From assembly GCA_024970065.1 (NCBI GenBank), contig CP103908.1, positions 868,001 through 932,000 of the forward strand: 64,000 nt of DNA, given 5' to 3'. Made by a program: the position numbers and the translations under genes. Every line of letters begins with the position of its first letter. The stretch's first letter is position 1. Below, one piece after another: positions 8,569-16,155 of this stretch. This DNA comes from Pediococcus acidilactici. Lineage in GTDB: Bacteria > Bacillota > Bacilli > Lactobacillales > Lactobacillaceae. Under the pieces are notes generated by a model. The model did no database searches, was not told where the DNA came from, and worked only from the letters and a program-made list of their open reading frames with translations.

Positions 8569-8804
8569 TGGAAAAAGAAAAAACGTTTGAAGAAAATTTA
8601 CAGGCATTACAGGATGTAGTGAACAATCTTGAGCAGGGTGACATTCCTCTTGAAAAAGCACTAAGCGAATTTCAAAAGGGAATCCAATTAAGTACTCAAT
8701 TACAGGATACCCTGAAAAATGCAGAAAAGACACTTACCAAAGTAATGAAAGATAACGGTGAAGAAGCCGATCTTGATTTAGAAACAGATGAGCATAATGA
8801 CTAA
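8568..8804 (+). CDS. xseB: Exodeoxyribonuclease VII small subunit
   Basis: XseB (78 residues) has the diagnostic [19 protein letters not shown] and [15 protein letters not shown] helices, with an acidic tail. It forms multimers around the XseA coiled coil. Its ATG overlaps the xseA stop by one base (TAATG) and its 3' end overlaps ispA, so the three are translationally coupled. Confidence 0.95.
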   Translation: MEKEKTFEENLQALQDVVNNLEQGDIPLEKALSEFQKGIQLSTQLQDTLKNAEKTLTKVMKDNGEEADLDLETDEHND

Positions 8805-9681
8805 GGAATTTGACGATTTTGTTGGTGAAAGTACGCCGCTGATTAATAAGCGCTTTGCAGAATTGATCACTGATTTAGGGGGGCGGCAGCCGCAACTAGC
8901 AAAAATGATGGCGTATTCGTTTGACGCTGGTGGTAAACGGGTCCGCCCGTTAATGTTATTAGCAATCTTAAAGGTTTTACGTCGTTTGGTAGATGCAGAT
9001 GTTCTGACGGTTGCGGTAGCCTTAGAGGCGGTACACACCTATTCGCTAATTCACGATGATTTACCAGCCATGGATAATGACGATCTTCGACGGGGACGCC
9101 CAACCAGCCATAAACAATTTGGGGAAGCTGAGGCGATCTTAACTGGAGATGCTTTATTAACGGTTGCTTTTCAGTGGTTGGCAACTACTGGATTAGAAGA
9201 TGACGTTAAGGTGGCCTTAGTTAACGATTTGGCACAAGCGGCCGGGCCAGAAGGAATGGTTGCTGGACAGTTATTAGATATTGAAGGAAATCAGCGGCAT
9301 TATTCTCTCGAGCAGTTAAAGCAGCTGCACGAATTGAAAACGGGTCAAATGCTGATTTTTCCTGCTAAGGCCGCTCTACACATCACGAAGGCGGAGACCA
9401 ACGTTACAAGGGCAATCTTACAGTTTGTGCAGAATTTTGGCTTAGCTTTTCAGATTCATGATGATATTATTGACGTAACGGAAAGTAGCGCTGAGCTAGG
9501 CAAAACAGCGGGTAAAGACCAAGCGCTAAATAAGAATACGTACGTTAATTTATTAGGGTTAGCCAACGCTAAAGAACGTTTAGCAACGGTATTGGCAGCG
9601 TGTGAAGCTGCGCTGAAGCCACTTGCAGAACGGGGTTACGAAGTTACGTTGCTTCGCGGCTTTTTAACGTATTTAAAATAA
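8797..9681 (+). CDS. ispA: Polyprenyl (farnesyl/geranyl) diphosphate synthase
   Basis: This about 294-residue trans-prenyltransferase condenses IPP with allylic diphosphates, probably giving farnesyl diphosphate for undecaprenol and quinone precursors. The first aspartate-rich motif [10 protein letters not shown] and the second HDDIIDVTE are intact, as are GGKRVRP and KTGQML. ATGs at 8788 and 8797 are both in frame; both overlap xseB and neither has a strong binding site, so the start is uncertain. IPP would come from the mevalonate pathway, consistent with mvaS in this window. Confidence 0.92.
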   Translation: MTKEFDDFVGESTPLINKRFAELITDLGGRQPQLAKMMAYSFDAGGKRVRPLMLLAILKVLRRLVDADVLTVAVALEAVHTYSLIHDDLPAMDNDDLRRGRPTSHKQFGEAEAILTGDALLTVAFQWLATTGLEDDVKVALVNDLAQAAGPEGMVAGQLLDIEGNQRHYSLEQLKQLHELKTGQMLIFPAKAALHITKAETNVTRAILQFVQNFGLAFQIHDDIIDVTESSAELGKTAGKDQALNKNTYVNLLGLANAKERLATVLAACEAALKPLAERGYEVTLLRGFLTYLK

Positions 9682-9694
9682 TGGAGACAGGGTA

Positions 9695-10513
9695 ATGGCA
9701 AAAGAACGAGTAGATGTTTTATTAGTTAAGCAGGGGTTATTTGATACCCGAGAAAAAGCCAAACGAGCAGTAATGGCTGGTGAAATTTTAGGTGATAATG
9801 AGGAGCGGTTAGATAAACCGGGAGTTAAAATTGATCCTAATACCAAATTACATTTAAAAGGTAAGCCGATGCCTTACGTGAGTCGGGGTGGTTTAAAACT
9901 TGCTAAGGCTTTAGAAGTATTTGACATCGACGTTAACGGGCTGGTTGTTTTAGACATTGGTTCTTCGACAGGGGGCTTTACGGATGTAATGCTACAAAAC
10001 GGGGCTAAACTAAGCTACGCATTAGACGTGGGGACTAACCAACTGGTCTGGAAGCTGCGCGAGGACCCTCGGGTAGTAGTGATGGAAAATACTAATTTCC
10101 GCTATAGCAAACTAGCAGATTTTACGGAAGGACAGCCGGAATTTGCCTCCATTGACGTTTCCTTTATTTCTCTAAAACTAATTTTGCCAGTCCTTAAACA
10201 GATTATTAAAACGGGTGGGTCAGTAGTTAGTTTGATTAAACCCCAGTTTGAAGCTGGACGAGAGAAAGTTGGCAAACACGGCATTGTTCGGGACCGGAAA
10301 GTTCACGAAGAAGTGCTTGAGAACGTTTTGGCAATGGCTAATGCAGAAGGATTTGATGTGCGAGGGCTCGATTATTCTCCAATTAAGGGTGGCGAAGGCA
10401 ACATTGAATTTTTGGCATGGTTGTCTAGTGCGGATGCAGAACTAGGCAGTATTAGTTCGCAAGTCAACATTAAAGAAGTACTCGACCGAGCATATTCCAA
10501 TTTAAATTCGTAG
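9695..10513 (+). CDS. tlyA: TlyA-family S4 domain/FtsJ-like methyltransferase
   Basis: The 272-residue protein joins an S4 RNA-binding domain (residues 1-60) to a Rossmann methyltransferase domain with LDIGSSTGGFTD at about residues 86-97, the SAM site. Relatives methylate ribose in rRNA, or were called hemolysin A; this member is commonly called YqxC/TlyA in Firmicutes. It sits between ispA and argR in the conserved order seen in Bacillus. The substrate is inferred from family, not shown. Confidence 0.88.
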   Translation: MAKERVDVLLVKQGLFDTREKAKRAVMAGEILGDNEERLDKPGVKIDPNTKLHLKGKPMPYVSRGGLKLAKALEVFDIDVNGLVVLDIGSSTGGFTDVMLQNGAKLSYALDVGTNQLVWKLREDPRVVVMENTNFRYSKLADFTEGQPEFASIDVSFISLKLILPVLKQIIKTGGSVVSLIKPQFEAGREKVGKHGIVRDRKVHEEVLENVLAMANAEGFDVRGLDYSPIKGGEGNIEFLAWLSSADAELGSISSQVNIKEVLDRAYSNLNS

Positions 10514-10521
10514 GTGAGATA

Positions 10522-10980
10522 ATGCGTAAAAATCAACGACACGCCCTCATTAAACAAATTATCAATAATCATCAGGTTGGGCGACAGGAAGATATTGTCC
10601 GAATTCTCCAAGAACAGGGGATTCAAGTTACACAAGCGACCATTTCGCGTGACATTAAAGAATTGCAATTAGTTAAGGTTGCTACGGTAGATGGGCGACT
10701 CCGCTATGCTTTACCCAAAACGGATAGCTCACAAATTGAGCAACGTTTTTTTAACTTATTAGCAACCGCCTTAATTACCATTAGGGTGCAAGACCAACTA
10801 GTATACATAGATTTAAAACCGGGGAACGGGCCAAGTGTGGCCGCAACCTTAAAACAGGTTAACTATAGCTTTGTATTTGCCGTGATTGCCGATGATGACG
10901 GAGTGTTGGTGGTTTGCAAAGATAATGCGCGCGCTGTGCAATTAAGAAAAAGAATCACCAAAGCGATTGCGTATACCTAG
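10522..10980 (+). CDS. argR: Arginine repressor ArgR
   Basis: ArgR (152 residues) is a hexameric arginine-sensing regulator. The winged-helix N-terminus contains QEDIVRILQEQGIQVTQATI and SRDIKELQLVKV; the C-terminal oligomerisation and arginine-binding domain has GNGPSVAATL and ADDDGVLVVCKD. It lies between tlyA and recN as in Bacillus, nine bases after tlyA. No arginine biosynthetic genes are in the window, so its targets lie elsewhere. Confidence 0.92.
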   Translation: MRKNQRHALIKQIINNHQVGRQEDIVRILQEQGIQVTQATISRDIKELQLVKVATVDGRLRYALPKTDSSQIEQRFFNLLATALITIRVQDQLVYIDLKPGNGPSVAATLKQVNYSFVFAVIADDDGVLVVCKDNARAVQLRKRITKAIAYT

Positions 10981-10991
10981 GAGAGATAAAA

Positions 10992-12680
10992 ATGTTATTG
11001 GAATTATCAATTAAGGATTTTGCAATTATCGAGAAATTAGATGCCAGTTTTCGACAAGGGATGACCGTGTTAACCGGGGAGACTGGTGCCGGAAAATCGA
11101 TCATTATTGACGCCGTAGGTTTGCTTGCGGGTGGTCGTGGGTCGGTTGATTTCGTGCGCACGGGTGCTGACAAAGCGGTTTTACAAGGTGTATTTGACAT
11201 TGCGGAAATTGCCAATACTAAAACTGTTCTAGAAGAGTTAGGCATCGAACCAACGAATGATTTAGTGATTACTCGGGAATTGCATAAAACGGGCCGTAGC
11301 GTTTGCCGGGTGAACGGTACCATTGTCAATTTGAATAGTTTAAAAAAGGTTGGGCAAACTTTAATTGATATCCATGGTCAAAATGAACATCAGGAATTGA
11401 TGGACAGCGATAAACATTTAAGCCTGCTAGAACAATTTGACTATGCTACGATTGCAGATACTAAGCAACGGTATCAACGGGCATTTAAGGAATACACTAA
11501 GCTAAACCGGCGTTTAAACCAAAGTCTCAAAAATGAGCACGAATGGAATCAACGGGTGGATATGTTACAATTCCAAGTTGATGAGATTAAGGCTGCAAAC
11601 CTTTCTGAAGGAGAAGACGAGGAGCTGGAAAAGCGGCGGGATCAATTGGTTAATTTTCAAAGCATTTCAGACGCACTGGCAACTAGTTTTCAAGTTTTAG
11701 AAAGCGAAGAGGGTGTTTCTGCAACCGATCAAATTGGTAATGTAATGCAAGAAATGCAAGGAATTGCGGACTACGATGAAGAATACGAACAAATTGCCGA
11801 CGAAGTGCAAAATGCGTATTATTCATTAGAGGACGTGACTAATCGGGTCCGTTCGGCAATTGATTCGATGGAATGGAACCCTGCCGAACTAGACGAAGTT
11901 GAACAACGTTTAGAAACGATTCGCCAATTAAAAAAGAAGTACGGAAATTCAATTGCTGAAATCCTCAACTACTTAGCCGGAATCGAAAAAGAGCTGGCAG
12001 AAATGACGGGAGCGGGCCAAAACCTGGATGACTTAGCTGCTGAAGTAGACCGGCGCTTCCAAGAAACTAAGCAATTAGGTACGCAGCTAACTAATTTGCG
12101 GCAACAGATGGCTTTAAAGCTGGAGCAGGCGGTGCGGGAACAATTAGCGGGCCTATATATGGAGAAAACTCAATTTAAGGTGCAATTTAATTCTAAAAAC
12201 ACGCCCGAACTAGATGGACTGGATGACGTTGAATTTTTAATTCAGCCGAATCCAGGTGAAGACTTAAAACCATTAGCTAAAATTGCTTCTGGTGGAGAGC
12301 TATCCCGAATTATGCTAGCCCTGAAAACAATCTTTGCACGTAACGAAGGGGTTACCAGCATTATTTTTGACGAAGTTGATACGGGAGTTAGCGGACGAGT
12401 TGCTCAAGCAATTGCAGATAAAATTCATGAGATTTCAAACCATTCGCAAGTGTTATGTATTTCCCATTTACCGCAGGTTGCTGCACGGGCGGATTATCAA
12501 TTGCACGTGGCTAAAAAAGTGGTTAAGGGGCGTACCATGACCAATTTGACGGTGTTAGACGACGAAGGCCGGGTCAACGAAATTGCCAAGATGTTGGCAG
12601 GAGTAGATTTGACCGAATTGAGTTTAGAACATGCTCGAGAACTCCTTCAAATGGAACATGCACACAACCCTAATAACTAA
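10992..12680 (+). CDS. recN: DNA repair protein RecN
   Basis: RecN (562 residues) is an SMC-like ATPase acting early in double-strand break repair. Walker A GETGAGKSIIIDAV is near residues 28-42, a coiled-coil middle spans about 150-380, the signature ASGGELSRIMLALK is near residue 430 and Walker B IIFDEVDTGVSG follows. AGGAGAG lies just before the ATG. Although RecN is often SOS induced, I saw no LexA box before this copy; it follows argR by 11 bases. Confidence 0.95.
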   Translation: MLLELSIKDFAIIEKLDASFRQGMTVLTGETGAGKSIIIDAVGLLAGGRGSVDFVRTGADKAVLQGVFDIAEIANTKTVLEELGIEPTNDLVITRELHKTGRSVCRVNGTIVNLNSLKKVGQTLIDIHGQNEHQELMDSDKHLSLLEQFDYATIADTKQRYQRAFKEYTKLNRRLNQSLKNEHEWNQRVDMLQFQVDEIKAANLSEGEDEELEKRRDQLVNFQSISDALATSFQVLESEEGVSATDQIGNVMQEMQGIADYDEEYEQIADEVQNAYYSLEDVTNRVRSAIDSMEWNPAELDEVEQRLETIRQLKKKYGNSIAEILNYLAGIEKELAEMTGAGQNLDDLAAEVDRRFQETKQLGTQLTNLRQQMALKLEQAVREQLAGLYMEKTQFKVQFNSKNTPELDGLDDVEFLIQPNPGEDLKPLAKIASGGELSRIMLALKTIFARNEGVTSIIFDEVDTGVSGRVAQAIADKIHEISNHSQVLCISHLPQVAARADYQLHVAKKVVKGRTMTNLTVLDDEGRVNEIAKMLAGVDLTELSLEHARELLQMEHAHNPNN

Positions 12681-12765
12681 AAAGCAAATTGGACAGAAGT
12701 TGGATAGTTTGTGGGCATTGACGAAAAATCGGTCATTGTGCCCATATTTAATATAACGTGATAAT

Positions 12766-13230
12766 CCCTTTATGGTTGTTAGATGAAATATAATAGTTCA
12801 TCTGATAATCATGAAGGGATTTTTGAATGTCTAGGTTTAAATATACTGCATTAGAAAAATTAAATTTTATAGCGGACGACAATCGTGGGCATCGCAAACC
12901 AACTGCAGAATTAATCGAAACAGATAAATTAAAGCCCGAATTTTTTAATCAATTTAACGTTAAACGAAGTATGTCGCGTTCTGGGACTACATAAGGCAAT
13001 GCTTCGCTGGAGCGCTGGTGGAATGAATTTAAACTGCGTGGGATGGACCGCTATGGAATACCTAAAAACTTACCAAGGGCTAATTAAATTAGTTAAAAGT
13101 GAAACGGAATATTATAATCATCAGGATCGATCAACAAAAAGAAACGGCCTCACTCTAGAAAAATCCTGGAATGAAGCCGTTTAGTAAGCTACCTAATTTT
13201 ATAATTATTTCATCTGGCAACCTGACAGGG
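12766..13230 (+). mobile_element. Internally deleted IS3-like element
   Basis: A 465-base unit is bounded by imperfect inverted repeats: CCCTTTATGGTTGTTAGATG at the left end matches the reverse complement of the right end (13201-13230) in CCCT, GGTTG and AGATGAAAT. Between them lie the start of one reading frame and the end of an IS3-type transposase. No clear target duplication is seen. It is too short to be active. Confidence 0.75.
12827..13184 (+). pseudogene. IS3-family transposase remnant (fused orfA start and orfB end)
   Basis: The frame opens with ATG TCT AGG at 12827 after an AAGGGA-like site, reads about 46 codons, then joins directly to an orfB-like end beginning FFNQFNVKRSMSRSGTT. 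It hits a TAA at 12992 where an intact copy would read Tyr, continues GNASLERWWNEFKLRGMD, and shifts frame before YYNHQ, RNGLTLEKSWNEAV and the final stop. The conserved integrase-core centre is missing. So the gene has a large internal deletion, a nonsense codon and at least one frameshift. Confidence 0.75.
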
Positions 13231-13337
13231 CCTAGCACATAATGGTCGATTTGGGGTTATGCGGAATAAACTAACTTTTGGCGTACATTTTAGCTCTATT
13301 AAAGCTAACAACTAAAGTAATTTTTCAAAAAAATTTT

Positions 13338-13372
13338 TATTCCTAAGAAGGGCTTTTTAGCTGGTTCTTAAG
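13338..13372 (-). terminator. Possible terminator of the YolD-like gene
   Basis: On the reverse strand CTTAAGAA pairs with TTCTTAGG (one mismatch) around a loop, followed by an A/T-rich tail with seven T. It lies about 50 bases after the gene. Confidence 0.4.
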
Positions 13373-13420
13373 TCTGTTTGAATAGGTTCAGCGCGGTGAA
13401 TGATTTGGTGTTTAAAGAAT

Positions 13421-13756
13421 CTATATCAAGGCAATGCTTCGAATTTCCGCGTCTTCTAAAGTTTGAGTGGTATTTGAATTTTGATCTTGAATGCAGAGCC
13501 GTCCCGAACGGTTGAGAAGTAAATGTCCGCGTAATTCGACCACTCGAGAAGCCGTTAAATTGATTTGCATTTGGACGGGAACTTGATTTTGGATAGCAAA
13601 CGCAATCGTATCGTTAATCTGGGTTAAGGACATCGATTGATCAACAATGTTAAGTCCGCGGTCTTCGGGAACCACGAATAAATTTTCATAAGTATTGCGA
13701 ATTGCGGCGAGCGAAAAGTTAAATAGTTTAAGCGGACTTAGTTTACGAGTTTCCAT
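13421..13756 (-). CDS. YolD-like family protein, SOS-regulated
   Basis: The 111-residue protein shows the YolD-like pattern: an N-terminal RGLNIVDQSMSLTQINDTI segment, then QNQVPVQMQINL, ELRGHL and a final EIRSIAL, with alternating strands. YolD proteins usually sit next to a UvrX/ImpB Y-family polymerase gene; none is here. I choose the ATG at 13756 because GGAGG lies just upstream; a second ATG at 13768 overlaps that site. Two LexA boxes lie in the promoter, at 13769-13782 and 13796-13809. It stands alone next to an IS remnant. YolD assignment is by pattern only, so moderate. Confidence 0.6.
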   Translation of the reverse strand: METRKLSPLKLFNFSLAAIRNTYENLFVVPEDRGLNIVDQSMSLTQINDTIAFAIQNQVPVQMQINLTASRVVELRGHLLLNRSGRLCIQDQNSNTTQTLEDAEIRSIALI

Positions 13757-13768
13757 AATTGCCTCCAT

Positions 13769-13782
13769 CGAACATTTGTTTG
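13769..13782. promoter_or_regulatory. LexA box 1 (YolD-like gene)
   Basis: CGAACATTTGTTTG matches the Gram-positive LexA/DinR pattern CGAAC-N4-GTTYG. It overlaps the end of the 5' untranslated region of the reverse-strand gene. Confidence 0.7.
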
Positions 13783-13795
13783 TGTTTTTATTATA

Positions 13796-13809
13796 CGAAC
13801 AAACGTTCA
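13796..13809. promoter_or_regulatory. LexA box 2 (YolD-like gene)
   Basis: CGAACAAACGTTCA contains a perfect GAAC-N4-GTTC dyad. Its spacing from box 1 is 27 bases centre to centre, across the promoter region. Confidence 0.7.
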
Positions 13810-13942
13810 GATTTGCAAGTGCTTTTAAATGAAGTCGTCCCCAAACGCAATTACTTTGCTTTTAGAAGCGGAATTTAGTTGAAAAATAAGTAAAAAAAGT
13901 GCAAAATAGTAATTACATACATATATTTGAGGGAGTTTGGAA

Positions 13943-14557
13943 ATGGCGAAAAGAGGAATGTTGATTGTTCTTTCGGGACCTTCCGGTGTGGGTAAGGGAA
14001 CGGTTAGAAAAGCAATCTTTGATCAAGGTGGAAATGATTTCCAATATTCAGTGTCAATGACCACTAGAAAACCTCGTGAAGGCGAGGTAAACGGAGTAGA
14101 TTATTACTTCGTGTCTAAGGCTGAATTTGAGAAAAACATCGAAGAAGGTCAAATGCTAGAGTATGCCAAATATGTTGACAATTACTATGGTACCCCGTTA
14201 AAATATATCAACCAGACTTTAGATTCTGGTCGCGACGTTTTTCTAGAAATCGAAGTTAACGGAGCTCGTCAAGTCCGCGAAAAAATGCCAGATGGCGTCT
14301 TTTTATTTTTAACACCGCCTGATTTAATGGAGTTAAAGCAACGAATTATTAATCGGGGAACGGAAGATATTGAGACGATTAATAAACGGATGGCTAAGGC
14401 AGTTGACGAAATTAAGACGATGCATGATTATGATTACGCAATTGTCAATGATAAGGTCGAAAATGCCGTTGAATCAATTAAAAACATCATTAAGGGAGAA
14501 CATTTACGTGTTTCGCGCGTATATCCTGAATACCAAGAAATGTTAGGAGAGTTGTAA
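13943..14557 (+). CDS. gmk: Guanylate kinase
   Basis: Gmk (204 residues) phosphorylates GMP to GDP with ATP. The P-loop [12 protein letters not shown], the GMP-binding [17 protein letters not shown] and the lid segment RINGRGTE-like [10 protein letters not shown] are visible. The ATG at 13943 follows GAGGGAG by eight bases; a TTG at 13937 is too close to it. rpoZ follows by one base, the usual Firmicutes pair. Confidence 0.95.
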   Translation: MAKRGMLIVLSGPSGVGKGTVRKAIFDQGGNDFQYSVSMTTRKPREGEVNGVDYYFVSKAEFEKNIEEGQMLEYAKYVDNYYGTPLKYINQTLDSGRDVFLEIEVNGARQVREKMPDGVFLFLTPPDLMELKQRIINRGTEDIETINKRMAKAVDEIKTMHDYDYAIVNDKVENAVESIKNIIKGEHLRVSRVYPEYQEMLGEL

Positions 14558-14558
14558 G

Positions 14559-14768
14559 ATGATTTTATATCCTTCAGTTGATAAATTGCTTGAACGGGTT
14601 GATTCTCGTTATTCATTAATTATGTTAGCAAGCAAGCGGGCACACCAATTAGATGAGGGTGCACCAGAATTACTTGACCACTATAGTTCACATAAAAACG
14701 TTGGGAAGGCCCTCGAAGAAATTGTTGCGGGCGACGTAGTTATTGACCCTAACGAAAAAGATCTATAA
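14559..14768 (+). CDS. rpoZ: RNA polymerase omega subunit
   Basis: Omega (69 residues) assists folding and stability of beta prime. It has the omega pattern: [21 protein letters not shown] near residues 12-32 with the helix that clamps beta prime, and a short acidic tail. AGGAGAGT within the end of gmk serves as binding site. A strong terminator follows at 14837. Confidence 0.92.
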   Translation: MILYPSVDKLLERVDSRYSLIMLASKRAHQLDEGAPELLDHYSSHKNVGKALEEIVAGDVVIDPNEKDL

Positions 14769-14836
14769 TAGTTAGTAGTTAAATTAGGTGGAGACCATAT
14801 TGAGAATTCACCAAACAATACTAAAAGTAAAGCGAG

Positions 14837-14874
14837 GCTAGGAAAAATCTGAATTGATTTTTTCTAGCTTTTTT
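14837..14874 (+). terminator. Terminator after rpoZ
   Basis: GCTAGGAAAAATC at 14837-14849 pairs with GATTTTTTCTAGC at 14856-14868 (one wobble), followed by T6. Confidence 0.85.
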
Positions 14875-14954
14875 ACGTAATTAACGTCCCGTTATTTTGG
14901 ATAGGATTAGGGACCGAGGACTGGTAGAATATAAGACTAGGAAGGTGTTTGCCA

Positions 14955-16142
14955 ATGAAAATATTATTTGTGATTACCGGTGGAATTGCCGAATATAAGG
15001 TGGTTGAAGCGGTTCGGTATCAGGTGAAGGCTGGTAATGCGGTAAAAGTTGTAATGACTAAAATGGCTGAAGAATTTGTCACTCCATTGACGTTTGCAAC
15101 GTTAACTAATGAACCAGTCTACGACGACTTTAAATCCCATTTGGGAAAGCCGGTTGCGCACGTTGCCTTAGCCGATTGGGCAGATCAAATTGTGGTAGCT
15201 CCCGCTACTGCAAACTTCATTGCAAAGATGGCACTCGGAATCGCAGATGACTTTGCATCCACGGTAGTGTTAGCTTCGGCGGCTAAGAAGAAAGTATTGC
15301 CAGCAATGAATGTTAATATGTGGGAAAATCCAGCAGTGCAACGTAATTTGGCGCAACTTAAGGCGGATGGCGTAGAAATTTTAGAACCAGCCGTGGGTGA
15401 ATTGGCGGAAGGCTACGCAGGCAAAGGACGTTTCCCAGCAGCAGAAGTAGTTAACCAATTTATCAGTCAACCAGCTACCAGTCGCCAGTTAGTGGGCTAT
15501 AAAGTAGTGGTTACTGCGGGAGGAACTCGTGAAGCCATTGATCCGGTACGCTACATTGGCAACCGTTCGTCGGGAAAAATGGGCTTTGTATTAGCTCAAC
15601 AGGCCGCTGCAGCCGGCGCCACGGTAACCTTGATTACTGGGCCGACTAATTTAAAACTTGCTAACGATACGCAAATTAAAAGAATTGATATTGAGGACGT
15701 TAACAGCCTTAAAGCGGCTTTAGAACAAGAAATCCAAACGGCAGACGTGTTGATTATGGCAGCCGCGGTCTCTGATTACCGGGTTGCAAAGGTTAGCACA
15801 CATAAGCTGAAAAAGAAGGATTTTAAAAACGGCTTGCAGCTTGAACTGGTAGAAAATCCTGATATCTTAGCCACGTTGTCCCGGCCGGCACAATTAAAAT
15901 ACGTGGTAGGATTTGCAGCCGAGACAGATGATTTGTTGAAAAACGCTACCCAAAAAATGCAACGAAAGGGCTTAGATATGGTGGTGGCTAACGACGTTGG
16001 TGATCCCGAAATTGGGTTTAACGTCGATGATAATGCCGTGACGATCTTACGACCAGGGCAAGCAAGCAAGACGATCGCTAAACAATCTAAAACAATGATT
16101 GCTAAGTCGATCTTAGAAATGGTTAGTCAAGAATTGAAGTAA
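14955..16142 (+). CDS. coaBC: Bifunctional CoaBC (phosphopantothenoylcysteine synthetase/decarboxylase)
   Basis: The 395-residue protein carries two domains of coenzyme A synthesis. The N-terminal flavoprotein decarboxylase part (1-180) has ITGGIAEYK, HVALADWADQIVVAPATANF and PAMNVNMWENP. The C-terminal synthetase part has VTAGGTREAIDPVRYIGNRS, SSGKMG and AAAVSDYRV. In the decarboxylase part the family motif LACGY..G.GR reads LAEGYAGKGR, so the Cys that serves as active-site residue in E. coli is Glu. The ATG at 14955 follows AAGGTG; a TTG at 14949 is less likely. priA follows by 13 bases. Confidence 0.9.
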   Translation: MKILFVITGGIAEYKVVEAVRYQVKAGNAVKVVMTKMAEEFVTPLTFATLTNEPVYDDFKSHLGKPVAHVALADWADQIVVAPATANFIAKMALGIADDFASTVVLASAAKKKVLPAMNVNMWENPAVQRNLAQLKADGVEILEPAVGELAEGYAGKGRFPAAEVVNQFISQPATSRQLVGYKVVVTAGGTREAIDPVRYIGNRSSGKMGFVLAQQAAAAGATVTLITGPTNLKLANDTQIKRIDIEDVNSLKAALEQEIQTADVLIMAAAVSDYRVAKVSTHKLKKKDFKNGLQLELVENPDILATLSRPAQLKYVVGFAAETDDLLKNATQKMQRKGLDMVVANDVGDPEIGFNVDDNAVTILRPGQASKTIAKQSKTMIAKSILEMVSQELK

Positions 16143-16155
16143 AGGGGATTAGGGA

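Noticed and set aside
12999..13184. A 61-codon frame that could be called a small gene
   Set aside because: It is a frameshifted piece of the IS3-type orfB end; no binding site, and the true frame is broken upstream.
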